Source of the DNA: Terana coerulea
Lineage: Eukaryota > Basidiomycota > Agaricomycetes > Polyporales > Phanerochaetaceae
Assembly (NCBI GenBank): GCA_024811115.1
Contig: JAKOGH010001194.1
Coordinates: forward strand, 186,001 to 250,000
Direction of reading: 5' to 3'
Length of the DNA stretch: 64,000 nucleotides
The notes beneath the pieces were generated by a model. The model did no database searches. It was not told the origin of the DNA and was given only the letters and a program-made list of their open reading frames with translations. This document shows positions 35,600 to 46,404 of the stretch, one piece after another. Within the stretch, counting starts at the first letter, position 1. Every line of letters starts with the position of its first letter. Made by a program: the position numbers and the translations under genes.

Positions 35600-35798
35600 T
35601 ATACATATATTCCGCCTGTCAAGTCAGCTAAGGCATACCTCAATGCTGCGAGTGCAGGATTCGAACTACGAGTCTCAAATTGACATAAGCGCTCGTCAGA
35701 AACTGACGAAGGCGATGCCCTCCCTCCGCCGTTGGGGAGACGCCAGACCCTCCTGACGGAGTTCCCAAATCCGGAAGGAGGGGAAGGGGACGAGACTA
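35600..35798 (-). repeat. Right terminal inverted repeat of the MITE
   Basis: Reverse complement of the left arm with a few substitutions and small indels (extra C near the end, extra AGG in a GA-rich tract). Confidence 0.88.
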
Positions 35799-35807
35799 GC
35801 CCGCCAA
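35799..35807. repeat. Target-site duplication, right copy
   Basis: GCCCGCCAA immediately right of the element; identical to 35071-35079. Confidence 0.9.
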
Positions 35808-36110
35808 TACCGCCTCGAACGTTTCCGACAGGATCCACCCTCGTTGCTAATCGTATAGAGCAGGATGCTGTATGTCCTCGGCGGCGACCAACGTTGACGG
35901 AATCAAGGCCCGAAACGGCATAGGCGTGATCTTGTTTGGTTCCAGTTTGTACACCCGCCCCGCCCACGCCCACTGCGTCCACCGGACTCTGAGACTTCTC
36001 GACAACGACCACCCCGCCGCCCGCCACCCACGACCTCCTCCCCGCCCACGCCTCCGGCGTGCCCGACGACCTCGCCTCCAGCCTCCTTACGTGCGTAGCA
36101 CGCAGCCGAT

Positions 36111-37151
36111 ATGAAGTACATGGAGATCCCAGAACTCGCGCGCCTCGCGCAGGCACTTACCCACGAAGGCCCCGAATGCTCAGTGCACACCCGGATAGAG
36201 GCCTACAGCCTCAAGCCCGTCAACAAGGACAAGAAGCTCTTCCGCTCGCTCGAGGCGGGCTACCGGTCGGACGTCTCCAACTCGCCGCCGCTGCCGTCCT
36301 TCATCGCGCAGGACCGCGAGGCGGCGGACATGACGCCGTTCGGGCCCATGCAGGACCAGAACGCACGCAAGACGCTGTACCTGCTCATCAACACGCTCAA
36401 CCATGCCTTCCCCGACCACGACTTCTCCGACGTCCGCCCCGCGCACTTCAACCGCGAGGAGAATGGCGCGAGCGTCCTAAACGCTTTGAGCACCACCCTG
36501 CTGGCACCGAACCGCGCCGGCCTCGTAGCGCCGCGCTCATACTCCGCATACCCGCCGTCCTCGCCTGACTTCTTCCCCAGCTCCGTCCCCACGTCGTCGT
36601 CGCCCAACGACTACATCAAGCCGAGCCCGTACGCCCAACCGAAGAGTGTCACCGGCACCCACCCGTCCGTGTACCGCGCACTGAACGACACCATCGGCCT
36701 GAATGATTGCGAGGTCTACTCGTACGTCCCTGACCTTGAGTTTGACCCGCATGCGAACGACTTCAGCGACGACGAGGATGATGCTGCGTCCGTCGACGAC
36801 TCGAGTCCGGACACGGATGACGAGGAGACAACCTTCCAGTTCGACGACTATGACGTGGATGAGCACCCGCGCAAGTCCTTCCAGATATCTTTGGAGGACG
36901 ACGCCGAGGAGTACACGCCGCATATACGCATGAAGCGCAGGGGCGCGTTGCTGTGGAGTTCGCATTGGTTCTTCTTGAACCGGAAGCTGAAGCGGATGTT
37001 GTTCATTACGGTCTGGGCGAGGACGAAGGGCGTGTCGGCCTGGATGGACGAGTTCACCCTGCCGGAGAAGGTGTCCGGAGAACGGTTCCTTGGATGGGAG
37101 GGTGCTGCCGGTGCAGGCGCCAGGGCGATGGGTCTCAGCGTTACCGCTTAA
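36111..37151 (+). CDS. MAF1: MAF1, repressor of RNA polymerase III
   Basis: Nuclear/cytoplasmic regulator that binds and represses Pol III under nutrient stress. Single-exon frame, 346 aa. N-terminal box MKYMEIPELARLAQAL with CSVHTRIEAYSLKPV and DKKLFRSLEAGY (the Maf1 A box); the middle contains TLYLLINTLNHAFPDHDFS and DCEVYSYVPDLEFDPH (B box); a long acidic insert (SDDEDDAASVDDSS) precedes the C box LLWSSHWFFLNRKLKRMLF. Acidic and Ser-rich linkers are typical of fungal Maf1 and carry the phosphorylation sites in yeast. The start is the first Met of the conserved A box. The MITE lies in the promoter region. No frame breaks. Confidence 0.95.
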   Translation: MKYMEIPELARLAQALTHEGPECSVHTRIEAYSLKPVNKDKKLFRSLEAGYRSDVSNSPPLPSFIAQDREAADMTPFGPMQDQNARKTLYLLINTLNHAFPDHDFSDVRPAHFNREENGASVLNALSTTLLAPNRAGLVAPRSYSAYPPSSPDFFPSSVPTSSSPNDYIKPSPYAQPKSVTGTHPSVYRALNDTIGLNDCEVYSYVPDLEFDPHANDFSDDEDDAASVDDSSPDTDDEETTFQFDDYDVDEHPRKSFQISLEDDAEEYTPHIRMKRRGALLWSSHWFFLNRKLKRMLFITVWARTKGVSAWMDEFTLPEKVSGERFLGWEGAAGAGARAMGLSVTA

Positions 37152-38068
37152 GCTCGTCGCATACGTGAGTCACTCTGGCTGGCTCTAGAGTGGACTTGAG
37201 TTGAACAATTTCCACAGTTGGATGCGCACATACCCTTCTTCATTCGTCTTCATCATTCGTCTCGATCTCTTTATGCCCCATATTCTTTCTTGGACTTCTT
37301 GGCACCTTCAGCCCGCTCCCAATTTGTGGTTTCAACCCCTCCGAGCACCCTCATGTCTCCTGACCTCCTTTCACACTATCATATGTGTCCACTATTGCAC
37401 ATTACGACCACTATAACGATGCCTCTTCGGGGCTTGTACATATATGTATTGCCGTATTATCTATGGACTGAGCTACGTGAACGATGCATTTTGCGGGGGA
37501 CAGAAGCGCGCACCTTTTCTAGACATATGCTTTCAACCTCGATGCTGCCTATGGACCTCAGTGTCCCGCATCCAGCATATCCCGCGGTCCTGGCAACTTG
37601 CTCTTACAAGACCAGAGACGCAGGCATGCAAGATGGGGATGTAGAGCCACGACTTGAGCTGGGCACCTGGGGATGGTCGTGGTCGGAGGGATGGTTGGTT
37701 TCGAAGCACGAAGCTCTTGAGGTGATCCCGCGCCGTGGCATTTGCCTCCTCGAAGAGTCATATCACGGCGCCTGGTGTCTTCCTATGTCCCGGTGGCGCC
37801 AATCAACACGACAGCGACCGCGACAAACTCGGCCTGATGGGCTGCGAGCCGCTGCAGGAGGAGGCGTGGTGGTAAGAAGGAAAAGAGAGGGAGGTCCTGC
37901 TTCGCGTAAATTCACAAAAAAATTAGGCGGGCGTGGATTGGTCCGTCACACCGTCACTATCGATTGCTATATCTGGGGGATCTGAGATGGCCTTCGTGGC
38001 GTTCTTGGGCGCTTGTTGAGAACGCCTGTGGCCTGGACCAGTCGACAGCTTGCTCTGCTCGCCCCACC
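37152..38068. other. Intergenic between MAF1 and RAD51D
   Basis: A 255-codon open frame at 37218-37985 shows no domain or coding pattern and is probably MAF1 3' UTR plus promoter. No gene supported. Confidence 0.55.
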
Positions 38069-39416
38069 ATGCGCCTCCGGACAATTCACCCAGGTCTGCC
38101 TGAGACTCTGCTTACCGCTCTAGAAGATCTGGGGCATACGTACCGATGCAGATCTCATTTTTGCGGGGCGCCGATGGAGCTCTTCAAACGGCTGCCGTTG
38201 GGTGTAGTGACGCTCGCCGACCTGACAAAACATATGGAGAATGTCGCGGACTACGTGGCTTCTCCTGCCGTGCATGGAGACATGCTACTCGAGCGGGAAG
38301 AGCGGCGTTTTGAAGAAAGTCGATTCCACGAATACTCCAGTGGGGTGGCCCAGCTGGATAACCTGCTGAATGGTTTTGGCGGGTCGCGGGTCATCGAGAT
38401 TTCTGGTGACAGAGGCTCAGGCAAAACAGTACGCAAAAACCTGCTCGATGTGCATGTTTAGTTAATAATAAGCAGGCCCTGGCTCTTCAAGTCGTTTTAC
38501 GTCACCTGTCCAGTCACGCGGACACCGCTGCATTATGGATTGACACTGGCGGTGAATTCTCCGCAGACAGAATCATCCCTTTCTTGGAATTAATGCATCA
38601 TATGGTGAATATGTATTAGATCATTTGGTATCCGTATATTCAAACTATCTTCCAGCCAGCAGTAAATACAGCTACGGATAGACTGCAAGTCTCCCTAGCT
38701 ATGGACGTCGCGACCATTGAAGAAGTACTGGAAACCTTGCGTGCAGTGTTTGAGGTACCTACGCTTCAAACATATGATTTGTCTAATGACATTAATCCCC
38801 CTCCATCGTAGTCCCTATCCGAGCCGGACACACCCAAAGTCCGCTGCCTGGTCATTGACACCATGACACCAGTGTTTCGGCCTCTGTTGAGTGCAGTCAC
38901 TTCACAGGGTATCAAACTGTCCTTAGGTTAACATCCAACCATGCTGACAACTCACAAAAGGACACGCTGCCATGACCACCTTCATGCGCCAGCTACGAAT
39001 ATTCGCTCGCACGTATTCGGTCTCCGTCCTTGTGCGCATACAACCATCTGCGATCCTTCTCTTCGCATAACCTTCATGCGCCTTGCAGGTTCTGAACGGC
39101 ACGAGTGCGTCTCAGCCCCGGAATCCACTTTCCGGTATTCCCTACCACAACGCGAAAGCCGGCACTCGGATCCACATTCACCTTCATGACGGACGCAACG
39201 CTCTGGCTCGCCAAGCACCAGTCCAATCGCCCTCTAGGGGAGCCTGCTGGAGAGAACGACGCATGCACGTTCGTGGCAGAGGTTTTCCGCTCGAAGACAA
39301 CAGTGAGTACAGGGCCTTTCGCTTCCGGGTAGAGCATAAAGCCTGACCGTTATGAAGCCGGCGAGAACGTGGTGCGCCTTTCAAAGATTCGAGGCGGGGT
39401 GTTGTTCAGCGAATGA
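38069..39416 (+). CDS. RAD51D: RAD51 paralogue, RAD51D-like recombinase-family ATPase
   Basis: RecA/Rad51-fold protein for homologous recombination repair; closest in layout to RAD51D. Seven exons (38069-38428, 38476-38604, 38656-38754, 38812-38908, 38961-39031, 39089-39302, 39358-39416), about 342 aa (human RAD51D is 328). The N-terminus MRLRTIHPGLPETLL resembles the RAD51D start; Walker A is GDRGSGKT near residue 113-120, split from the next exon at the Thr; Walker B is CLVIDTM; RKPALGSTFTF matches the RAD51D KPALG block. Breaks: an extra G at 39135-39136 (before VFPTTTRKPALG) and one A missing in the run 39383-39385 near the C-terminus. Its 3' end faces the SERINC gene, 138 bp away. Confidence 0.88.
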
Positions 39417-39554
39417 ACTCACCAAGTTTCTTAAGAGGCAGTCCCCAGTGTACAAGACACAAACGGTGTAATATATTCCTATAATCGTCCATAAATTTTA
39501 TACAATATATATGCTGGCGAGAGCGGCTCTAGGGCCCGAAGTCGTCGAAGGTCA

Positions 39555-41422
39555 TCACATGTCATCGAACCTGCGCAGCGATCAGTCAGAAGGAGAGCAT
39601 GCGGGACGACGGGAACGGTACATACCGGTCTGGCATCACCACAGGCGCAACCAGGCTCCAGATATACAGAAGAATGCACGCCCAGCTGGACACGACGCGC
39701 ATCCACATCGCAACCTCCGAGCGGCCGATGTAGACGTCGGTGTCCTTGTTGGAATCGGCCGGCGACGAGCCAGCGCGGACGATGTTCCAGTCGGTCAGCA
39801 GCATAGCGACGTACATCGCGCCGATGGCGAAGATGACGTGGAACCAGGCATACTGGGCAGGGCAGTCAGCACCCGTTGGATGATCAGCGTTCGCAGATAC
39901 GTACGTTGTAGCGAGTGCCAGAGCGCTCGTCATCCCGAGACTCGCCCATGGGCTGGTCGTCTTCATCTTCCTCTTCTTCCTCGAGGGCAGACGCAGGGAT
40001 AGCACTAAGAACTCTGGTAAGTAACTCCGATAGCCTCCCATATCGAGCAACTCACCCAGCTTCGACCGCTGCCAGTAGGGCTTGGTACCTCGGCGAATCC
40101 GTCCTGCCCGGCTGAGTGTTCACCACACCCATCTCGGCATGATGGTCGGCGGGCAGCTCGATAGCACCTTTCTTGTTCTTGCCAACCAACGCCCGGCTTT
40201 GAGTGGCCGCCCGGCTGGTGGAATACGCAATAGCCAGGAAGGTGAACACAGCGCCAAGCACGACGGTCGTCGTCCGCGTGCCTTGAACGGTGCCGCGGTA
40301 CTTCTGGAGCGGGTTGCACTGGTCATGCTCGTGGTTGCCGATGGCGGACATGATGAGGTACGTGCAGTACGCCGCGACCATACTTGACTGCGCCAGTCCC
40401 GAACGCGGGTTGTGCTCTTGTACGGTCGGGTGGATACAAATGATCGTGATGATGATGCACAGAGCGAGGTTGAAGGAGATGAAGAACTTGTTCAGGCCGC
40501 ATCCCGAGCTGGCGAAGAAGGCGTACATGACACCGGTCAGCGCGATGGTGGCGGCATACATCCCCGCTGTAGAGCCCAGCAGGATCCATTGCCAGAGGTT
40601 CGAGTTCGGCGAGTTCTCCCAGTTCTCGAGGCAGGTCTCTGACCAGGAGTGCGCGAAGTCGACGAGGAGGACAAGCCCCAGGACGATGAAAATGGTAGCG
40701 CCAATCATGGCGATGTAGTTGCCCCAGAACATGAAGAAGCCGTTGGGAATGAAGAAGGACGCCACGACCAGGATGAGCCACAGAAGCGCCTTCGGCCCCC
40801 ACCATCTGCACAGTCATCAGCTCCAGTAACATGGAGGATTAGGACTTCACATACCCATTTTGAACGGCAGCACGCTTGTCTTTGGTGTCCTTTACGCCAA
40901 TTAGAGTTGCACCTAGGATGAAGTGGAAGAGGGAAAGAGCGAAGCAGATTCGGTGAACCTGGTACCCGCATTAGTGAGTTGTGGTGCCACTACGGAGCAG
41001 TACGCACTGCAAGAACACCATAGCATTTGCCCCCAGCACAATCCATCTCAAGATAACCATGACTGATTTTCTCAATTTGCTTGATAGCAACCGGTGTCTT
41101 CATTAGCCATGCAAACATGGAGTTTAGACAGAAGATAATCTAGAGGAACGCGGTGTGAGTATCTCAGTTAAGTGGGGACCCAAGCTGGTGGAACACGCAC
41201 CGCAAAGCCAACGCGTGTGGCAATAGAGGAATTACAGTTGCATGACTTGAAGAACATGGACGCTTCACAGGACGAAACCCAGTTAGACTCGGACAACAGC
41301 GCCGCAGTGGAACTGAAGGACATACCAGCGGTGGAAGTGAAACAAAACGCTATACCGGCTAGACATGATGTAGCAATAGACCCAGCAGCGCCTGCCAGAG
41401 GCAGGGAGAGGAGGATGCCCAT
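39555..41422 (-). CDS. SERINC/Tms1 family membrane protein (serine incorporator)
   Basis: Polytopic membrane protein of the TDE1/SERINC family; yeast Tms1 is its vacuolar homologue. Eight exons, complement(39555..39570, 39626..39852, 39905..40004, 40056..40805, 40855..40958, 41008..41139, 41201..41262, 41326..41422), 495 aa, all phases consistent and no frame breaks. Family marks: SCNCNSSIATRVGFA, DCAGGKCYGVLAVHRI, DKRAAVQNGWWGPKALLWL, and near the C-terminus YAWFHVIFAIGAMYVAMLLTDW (first 20: YAWFHVIFAIGAMYVAMLLT) and SLVAPVVMPDR. An acidic cytosolic loop (LEEEEEDEDD) precedes the last spans. The 16-bp final exon gives the ending DRFDDM; reading through the last intron would give an alternative tail ending at 39586. 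Confidence 0.93.
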
Positions 41423-41736
41423 GACGGTGAAGGGGAAGGCACAGTTGATGGCGCGCACGCCCAAGTCCTGCTGCGTAGGGCCGGCGTTAGCCAGCCACGT
41501 GGCCATCCCGCCCATTTCCATAAGCGGGGAAAAGGCGGCCCACAACTGGCTACGCTCGATGCTCTTCGAATGAAGCGGGCACACATTCCACGCAGCAGAA
41601 GAATTGAATGGCGCATATATGATGGTATCGCATTATGTGATGTAGAAATACATCCAGCCCGCACACATCCTCCAGACAGAACCTGTCCAATCTAACCAAG
41701 CCCGACTAGCCTTGCCTCACGCGAGGATGAATCGTG

Positions 41737-42027
41737 TCATGGCCTGATATCCCTCTGGAAGTATTGGCTGTTGACTACAGTGCCTTGCAGCATGTCGAAC
41801 ACCGTTTCGCCGAACCCGAGATATCTGTCTGCAATGGACTTCGTGGTGGGGTCTGTGATGCTGTCTGTTCGTGGGCTAAAGGAGCGCGGTATGCACGCAT
41901 AAGTGAGGATGCAAGCTAGTAGAAATATTGCAGCGTACGTGAATCCACTTGACCGCCTGACACCTGCAAGCACGGTTGATAACAGCGCTGCGTCTACCGC
42001 ATAGTGAAACAACCGTCCCATAACCAT
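41737..42027 (-). CDS. DUF1748 small protein
   Basis: Short fungal protein of unknown function with a conserved N-terminal hydrophobic helix. Two exons, complement(41737..41875, 41939..42027), 75 aa, the usual family length. Conserved features: MVMGRLFHYAVDAALLSTV and LAGVRRSSGF, then TKSIADRYLGFGE and a C-terminal hydrophobic/aromatic tail. The intron splits a Thr codon, and the unspliced frame also stays open, so expression data would settle the model. Same strand as SERINC, 314 bp upstream; divergent from the sulfite oxidase at 42656. Confidence 0.88.
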   Translation of the reverse strand: MVMGRLFHYAVDAALLSTVLAGVRRSSGFTYAAIFLLACILTYACIPRSFSPRTDSITDPTTKSIADRYLGFGETVFDMLQGTVVNSQYFQRDIRP

Positions 42028-42655
42028 GTCGGCTTGCTTTCGAGTTGTTGTGGTATGAACCAGGGAGTGTGATGGGTTGAGTTAAGGATGGAATTGCGAA
42101 GCCTTGGATGTCGTGGCGAGGTGATATAACAGCGGGTCCGCGTGCCGTTGTGAGTGTAGAGGACGAAGCTCGTCGGCCTCTACGTACGGATTCGGCAACG
42201 CCACGTGCGACGTTCTTGACGGGACTCCCGGCGCCTTCCCCTCGCCGTCCCCTCGTCCTGCGAACCTCCACGCTCTTTGACAATCTCGTTCTTCTCCCTG
42301 CCGAGCAACCGCTTTCTGGTCGAACCTCGACGTGATCTGGAATGTGGCCTCCTTTAGCGAGCACCGCTTTAAGCTAGGTGCAGGAACTGCCGCTTCCTTG
42401 AAAACACCAGAACGTGCACTGCTGCGAGTATCTTGACGCCTTTCCTCGTTCCCCACGACTAGGCCACGCTACATCGTGTCGTGTGTCATATACGCGAAGG
42501 CTATCATCTTCCCCTTGCAGTTTTTCTCGGTTTCCCCCAGAGTCAATCCCCACCTAGCTCCGTCGGCTATTGACGTGACACGTCGAACGGCGGAAGAGCC
42601 AAAGTCTTAAAGACAGCTGGTCGACTTGCAGAAGTCCTTCAGACGACGTGCCTCT

Positions 42656-43908
42656 ATGGATTACTCTCGAGAAGTGCCCCATTCTGAGTTCCTCTTAGTT
42701 AGAGGCCTTCAGCCATTCAACGCCGAGCCCAAAGCGTCGGCCTTGGTTCAATTCCCTCTGACACCAGATGACTTGGTGTACTGTCGCAACCATGGTCCCG
42801 TCGAAGATATCAACCCTGATGGATATAGCTTGTCCATAGCCGGCACTCCCACTGGTACCGCTTCGTATACCCTAAATGACTTGCAAACGAAGTTTACCAA
42901 GCACGTGGTGGTCGCGGCACTCCAGGTACGTTTACCACCTCGCAAGGCTTCAGTATCATTCTGACGATATCAGTGTGCGGGAAACCGCAGGAAGGAGATG
43001 AACGAAGTGAAGAAGGTCAACGGCATTTTATGGGACGACGGCGTCATTTGCAACGCCAAATGGGGCGGTGTTAAACTTCGGGATGTACTTTTGCACGCCA
43101 AGGTGAACTTGGAGGGCGCTGAACACGTACACTTCGGATCACATATAACGCCATGCGAGGACGACGAATATTATGGGGCGTCCATACCCCTTGCAAAGGC
43201 GATGGACGAGCAAGGAGACGTCCTCTTGTCATGGGAGGTCAGTCGTCGAATTTTGCCCTTAGCTGTTACAATCCCTGACTGCCCTCACAGATGAACGATG
43301 AGTACATGTCTCCCGGATCGCGGAGCGCCGCTCCGTCTCGTGATCCCAGGGTATTGCGGTGCACGTTGGGTCAAATGGCTTGACGCGATCCAGGTCTCCT
43401 CAGAAGAGTCGCCTAATTACTACCAAGCACGCGACTATAAGATACTTCCTCCTGAGGTGTGATTTAGTCTATTCCGATATTTACTAATTGCTACTTCTCA
43501 CTGTGCACCCGTTAGATTGAGTCCAAAGCGGCGGCGGCTTCAGTGTGGTCCAAATATCCGTCCATCGATTCCCTATCATTCAATTCCGTCGTCGCTTCCA
43601 CGAATCTCAGAAAGCATTCATCCGGCAACACACTTGTCGTCAAGGGATATGCCACACAGCACAGTGATGCCAAAGTCACGGCTATTGAACTCTCCATTGA
43701 CGACGGCAAGACGTGGCAGCCCGCCCGCATCACTTACCAAGAGGGCCAATGGAGCTGGACGCTATGGGAAGCGGATCTCGCTGGAGTTCCCGAGCACGGC
43801 ACCGTCTACAGTCGTGCCGTCGATGAGAATGGGAACAAGCAGCAGAGGGACTGCAAGTGGAACCTGCGCGGCGTGGGGTTCAATCCGTGGGGTGCTCGCA
43901 AGTGGTAG
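42656..43908 (+). CDS. Sulfite oxidase-type molybdopterin oxidoreductase (copy 2)
   Basis: Second sulfite oxidase. Four exons (42656-42925, 42974-43237, 43291-43456, 43516-43908), about 363 aa. Motifs: [19 protein letters not shown] with the Mo-ligand cysteine, [34 protein letters not shown], and the dimerisation-domain stretch [18 protein letters not shown]. Exon 3 and exon 4 sizes equal those of copy 1 (165 and 393 bp after correction), but the first two exons of copy 1 are fused here. One extra G at 43315-43316 breaks the frame in exon 3. An in-frame ATG at 42626 would add ten basic residues. Divergent from the DUF1748 gene with about 630 bp between starts. Confidence 0.9.
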
Positions 43909-44438
43909 TGGTTCCTCGTACGTCCGGACTGCCTCGAATGCATTCATTTCCCCCACAACTTTCGCTTTCGCGCCGTGCGGTGCATGTCTTTTACGAAGTC
44001 GCGCGGAGGTCGGGCGAGTGCACGGCTATGGGCTCCAATGACTCCTGGCCGTTGGGCGGATCGGCTTTGCAGCGCCGCTCGCTGACCGCTGACACACCGT
44101 ACGCGCGTGTTGCGGATTGATACCCTTGACCTCGTGTATGCGCAGGGACATTTCGAAGACGTCGGCCGAGGGCTGCCGCTGCGTCGTAAACAACATTTCG
44201 GCGGCATCACGGAGGCCGTTGGCGTCGGTCGCGCAGAGGTGAGCGTCCTAAAAGGCGTCTCGTTGCGCAATAATAATATTGTTTCCTGTTCAATTTTTTG
44301 GAATTAGATCCAGCCTTGGGGAAGATGTGTCTATGACTATCATGAAACCTGGCACCGAGCAGACGGTCTTTGAGGTAAGTCCCGCGCTACGATTCGCATC
44401 GGTAGGGGGTCGCTAAGGTCTGATCTTTAGTAGTCATG

Positions 44439-44451
44439 CTTATCAGATAAG
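44439..44451. promoter_or_regulatory. Palindromic double GATA site
   Basis: CTTATCAGATAAG is a perfect palindrome holding two inverted GATA cores (A/T-GATA-A) about 150 bp upstream of the flavoprotein start codon and 90 bp upstream of a TATA-like CATATAAAAT (44540). Fungal GATA factors control nitrogen, iron and light responses; which one acts here cannot be told. Confidence 0.55.
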
Positions 44452-44596
44452 ATGTCACAAGTGGTCTGATTTGATCGGCTACCATCTAATCAAGGGCGTT
44501 CTATCTGACAGGAGTTGGACGGCGGCTCCGGGGTTAAGCCATATAAAATGAACGAGCAAGCGTCAGGAGGAATAACGAACTTTACAGAACTTCGAG

Positions 44597-46404
44597 ATGA
44601 GTACCAAGTCATCTGCCACCAAGACCGTCGCTATTCTCGGTGCCTCTTATGGTGGTAAGTCGGCGCATGTTTGGGAACTTCCACGCTGAAGCTCTCTGCT
44701 TGAAGGCCATAAAGCTGCACAGGTGCTCGCTCGTGGTTTGCCGAAAGACTGGAGGGTTGTAATTGTTGATCGCAACAGGTCAGTCCGTATCCTGCAGCCT
44801 TCAACTAATATCCAGCCACTGATATACCGTTCAACACGGCAGCCATATGAACCGTAGGCCTATGCAGCTAGAAACGTTCTACATCTACTGAACATGGACC
44901 GTCATAGATCTCTACGTGTTTCCCCGGTACACCGTCGTATCTGGACATGAACACAAGGGCTGTGAGCATTGCGACGCCTACTACAAACGTTCAATCGCTT
45001 ACGTACGCCACCAGTCATCCCACACGACCGTGTTTTCTGGCAGACGAGGCCCGGCGCTCCAGCTTTCAAGCCCGATGGAGTGGACCGCCATCTATTTCTG
45101 CAGGCGAGCGTAACGGCGCTCGACAGTCGCTCCGTGACGCTGTCCAAAGCCGTCCCCAGCGCCGGAGTCACGGAACCCAAGCTTGACTTCGACTATCTGA
45201 TATATGCTTTGGGCAGCCATGCGCCAGAACCTATTGACCTCTGGGGCGGCCAGAATTTGGCTACAGATAACTACGATGGGACGAAGTCCAAGGGTATCCA
45301 GTGGATGAAGGACGCTCAACAGCGCATTCGTGCCGCTCCCAGCGTTCTTGTCGTCGGAGGCGGTGCGCTCGGCATTCGTGAGCGCATTCTACGCATATTC
45401 CGAGATTTAACGCTTGATGCGGTCTTGAAATAGAGTACGCCACCGACATCGCTTCCGCGTATCCGGACAAACCAGTCACTCTCTTACATTCACGAGATCA
45501 ACTACTGCCAAAGTTCAGCAAAGTGATGCACGACCAAAGTACGCTTCTATTTGATTGGTTCTCGAACTATGCTTATGTGCCTTGCTATCACCAGTTGTAG
45601 CTGCCATGTCGCATTTAGGCGTTCGAGTCATCCTCGGCGAGCGGCTGGACTTGTCGTCGGTGCCACCGTCGGCGCTGAATACCACACAGGAGCACGTAGC
45701 ACGGACGCAGTCCGGCCGCGAGATCCACGCAAGCCTGGTAGTGAGTGGTATGAGTGTCTGCCACGTCGCATATATTTTCAATGATGAATGCTGTCTAGCT
45801 ATTGTGTACTGGTCAGAGGCCCAACACCGAGCTACTGTGCGAACTGGATCCGGATGTTATCGTCTCCTAGTGGTCCGAACGCAGGGCATGCTCGCGTGGC
45901 TCGCACTCTGCAGCTCGCGGGAGTCGTCCGAGAAGACCAGGGATAGCTCTGCCGCAGCGTACCCGCACATCTTCGCAATTGGCGACGCGGCAGATGCCTT
46001 TGGTGCTATCAAAGCTGGTCACAGCGCAGCTCACCAGGTATGCTTGAATGCTGGGGTGTATGATGTTATTAATAGGTCTTTTCTAGGCCGAAGTTGCCGC
46101 CAACAACATCCTCAAGCTAATTCAACAGCAGACCGCCCCTGGCCAGGCTGGCCGAGCCGAGGCTCTGGAGGAATTCGTCCCTGGACCACCTGGTATCAAA
46201 ATCTCTGTCGGATTGGTACGTGCAGATTTCCTCTGGCAGGATGACCATTGCATCATGATCTGACACATACACAGGACCGAGCGATATTCCAACGCGGAGG
46301 CAATGTGGGGCACCAAGACGGATCAACCTGCAGATTGGGAGGCCGCATATATGTGGCGCGTGTTTGGTTACCCTGAAATTCAGGAGATGGAGATGTACGC
46401 GTAG
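44597..46404 (+). CDS. AIF/FSP1-like FAD/NAD(P)H oxidoreductase
   Basis: Pyridine-nucleotide disulfide-family flavoprotein, closest to AIFM2/FSP1 (quinone-reducing, lipid-protective) and fungal homologues. Ten exons (44597-44654, 44706-44778, 44843-44853, 44908-44961, 45015-45377, 45434-45538, 45595-45740, 45799-46037, 46087-46215, about 46275 to 46404), about 432 aa. FAD-binding start VAILGASYGGHKAA, then NHLYVFPRY; second Rossmann motif VLVVGGGALGI; C-terminal FAD motif FAIGDAAD. Exon 3 is only 11 nt. Extra bases near 45864 and at 45937-45938 break exon 8. The last acceptor is uncertain: the AG at 46280-46281 keeps the frame but is non-canonical in context, while the CAG at 46272-46274 needs another indel. 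Confidence 0.83.

Larger units (their letters stand above)
35080..35798. mobile_element. Non-autonomous DNA transposon (MITE) with long TIRs and 9-bp TSD, Mutator-like
   Basis: A 719-bp element bounded by TAGTCTCGTCCC at the left and its complement GGGACGAGACTA (with one extra G nearby) at the right. The terminal inverted repeats are about 197 bp long and nearly identical; the ~325-bp centre is AT-rich and non-coding. A 9-bp direct duplication (GCCCGCCAA) flanks it exactly. Long TIRs plus 9-bp duplications are characteristic of Mutator-like elements. There is no transposase, so it must have been moved in trans. The near-identity of the arms and the perfect duplication suggest a recent insertion. 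It lies about 310 bp upstream of the MAF1 start codon. Confidence 0.9.

Noticed and set aside
35036..36156. ORFs at 35036-35347 (+) and 35581-36156 (-) sharing a long identical peptide
   Set aside because: The shared peptide is the translation of the two inverted repeat arms of the MITE, not a duplicated gene.
37218..37985. 255-codon open frame downstream of MAF1
   Set aside because: No domain, odd composition, and position fits MAF1 3' UTR and RAD51D promoter; long chance ORFs are common at this GC content.
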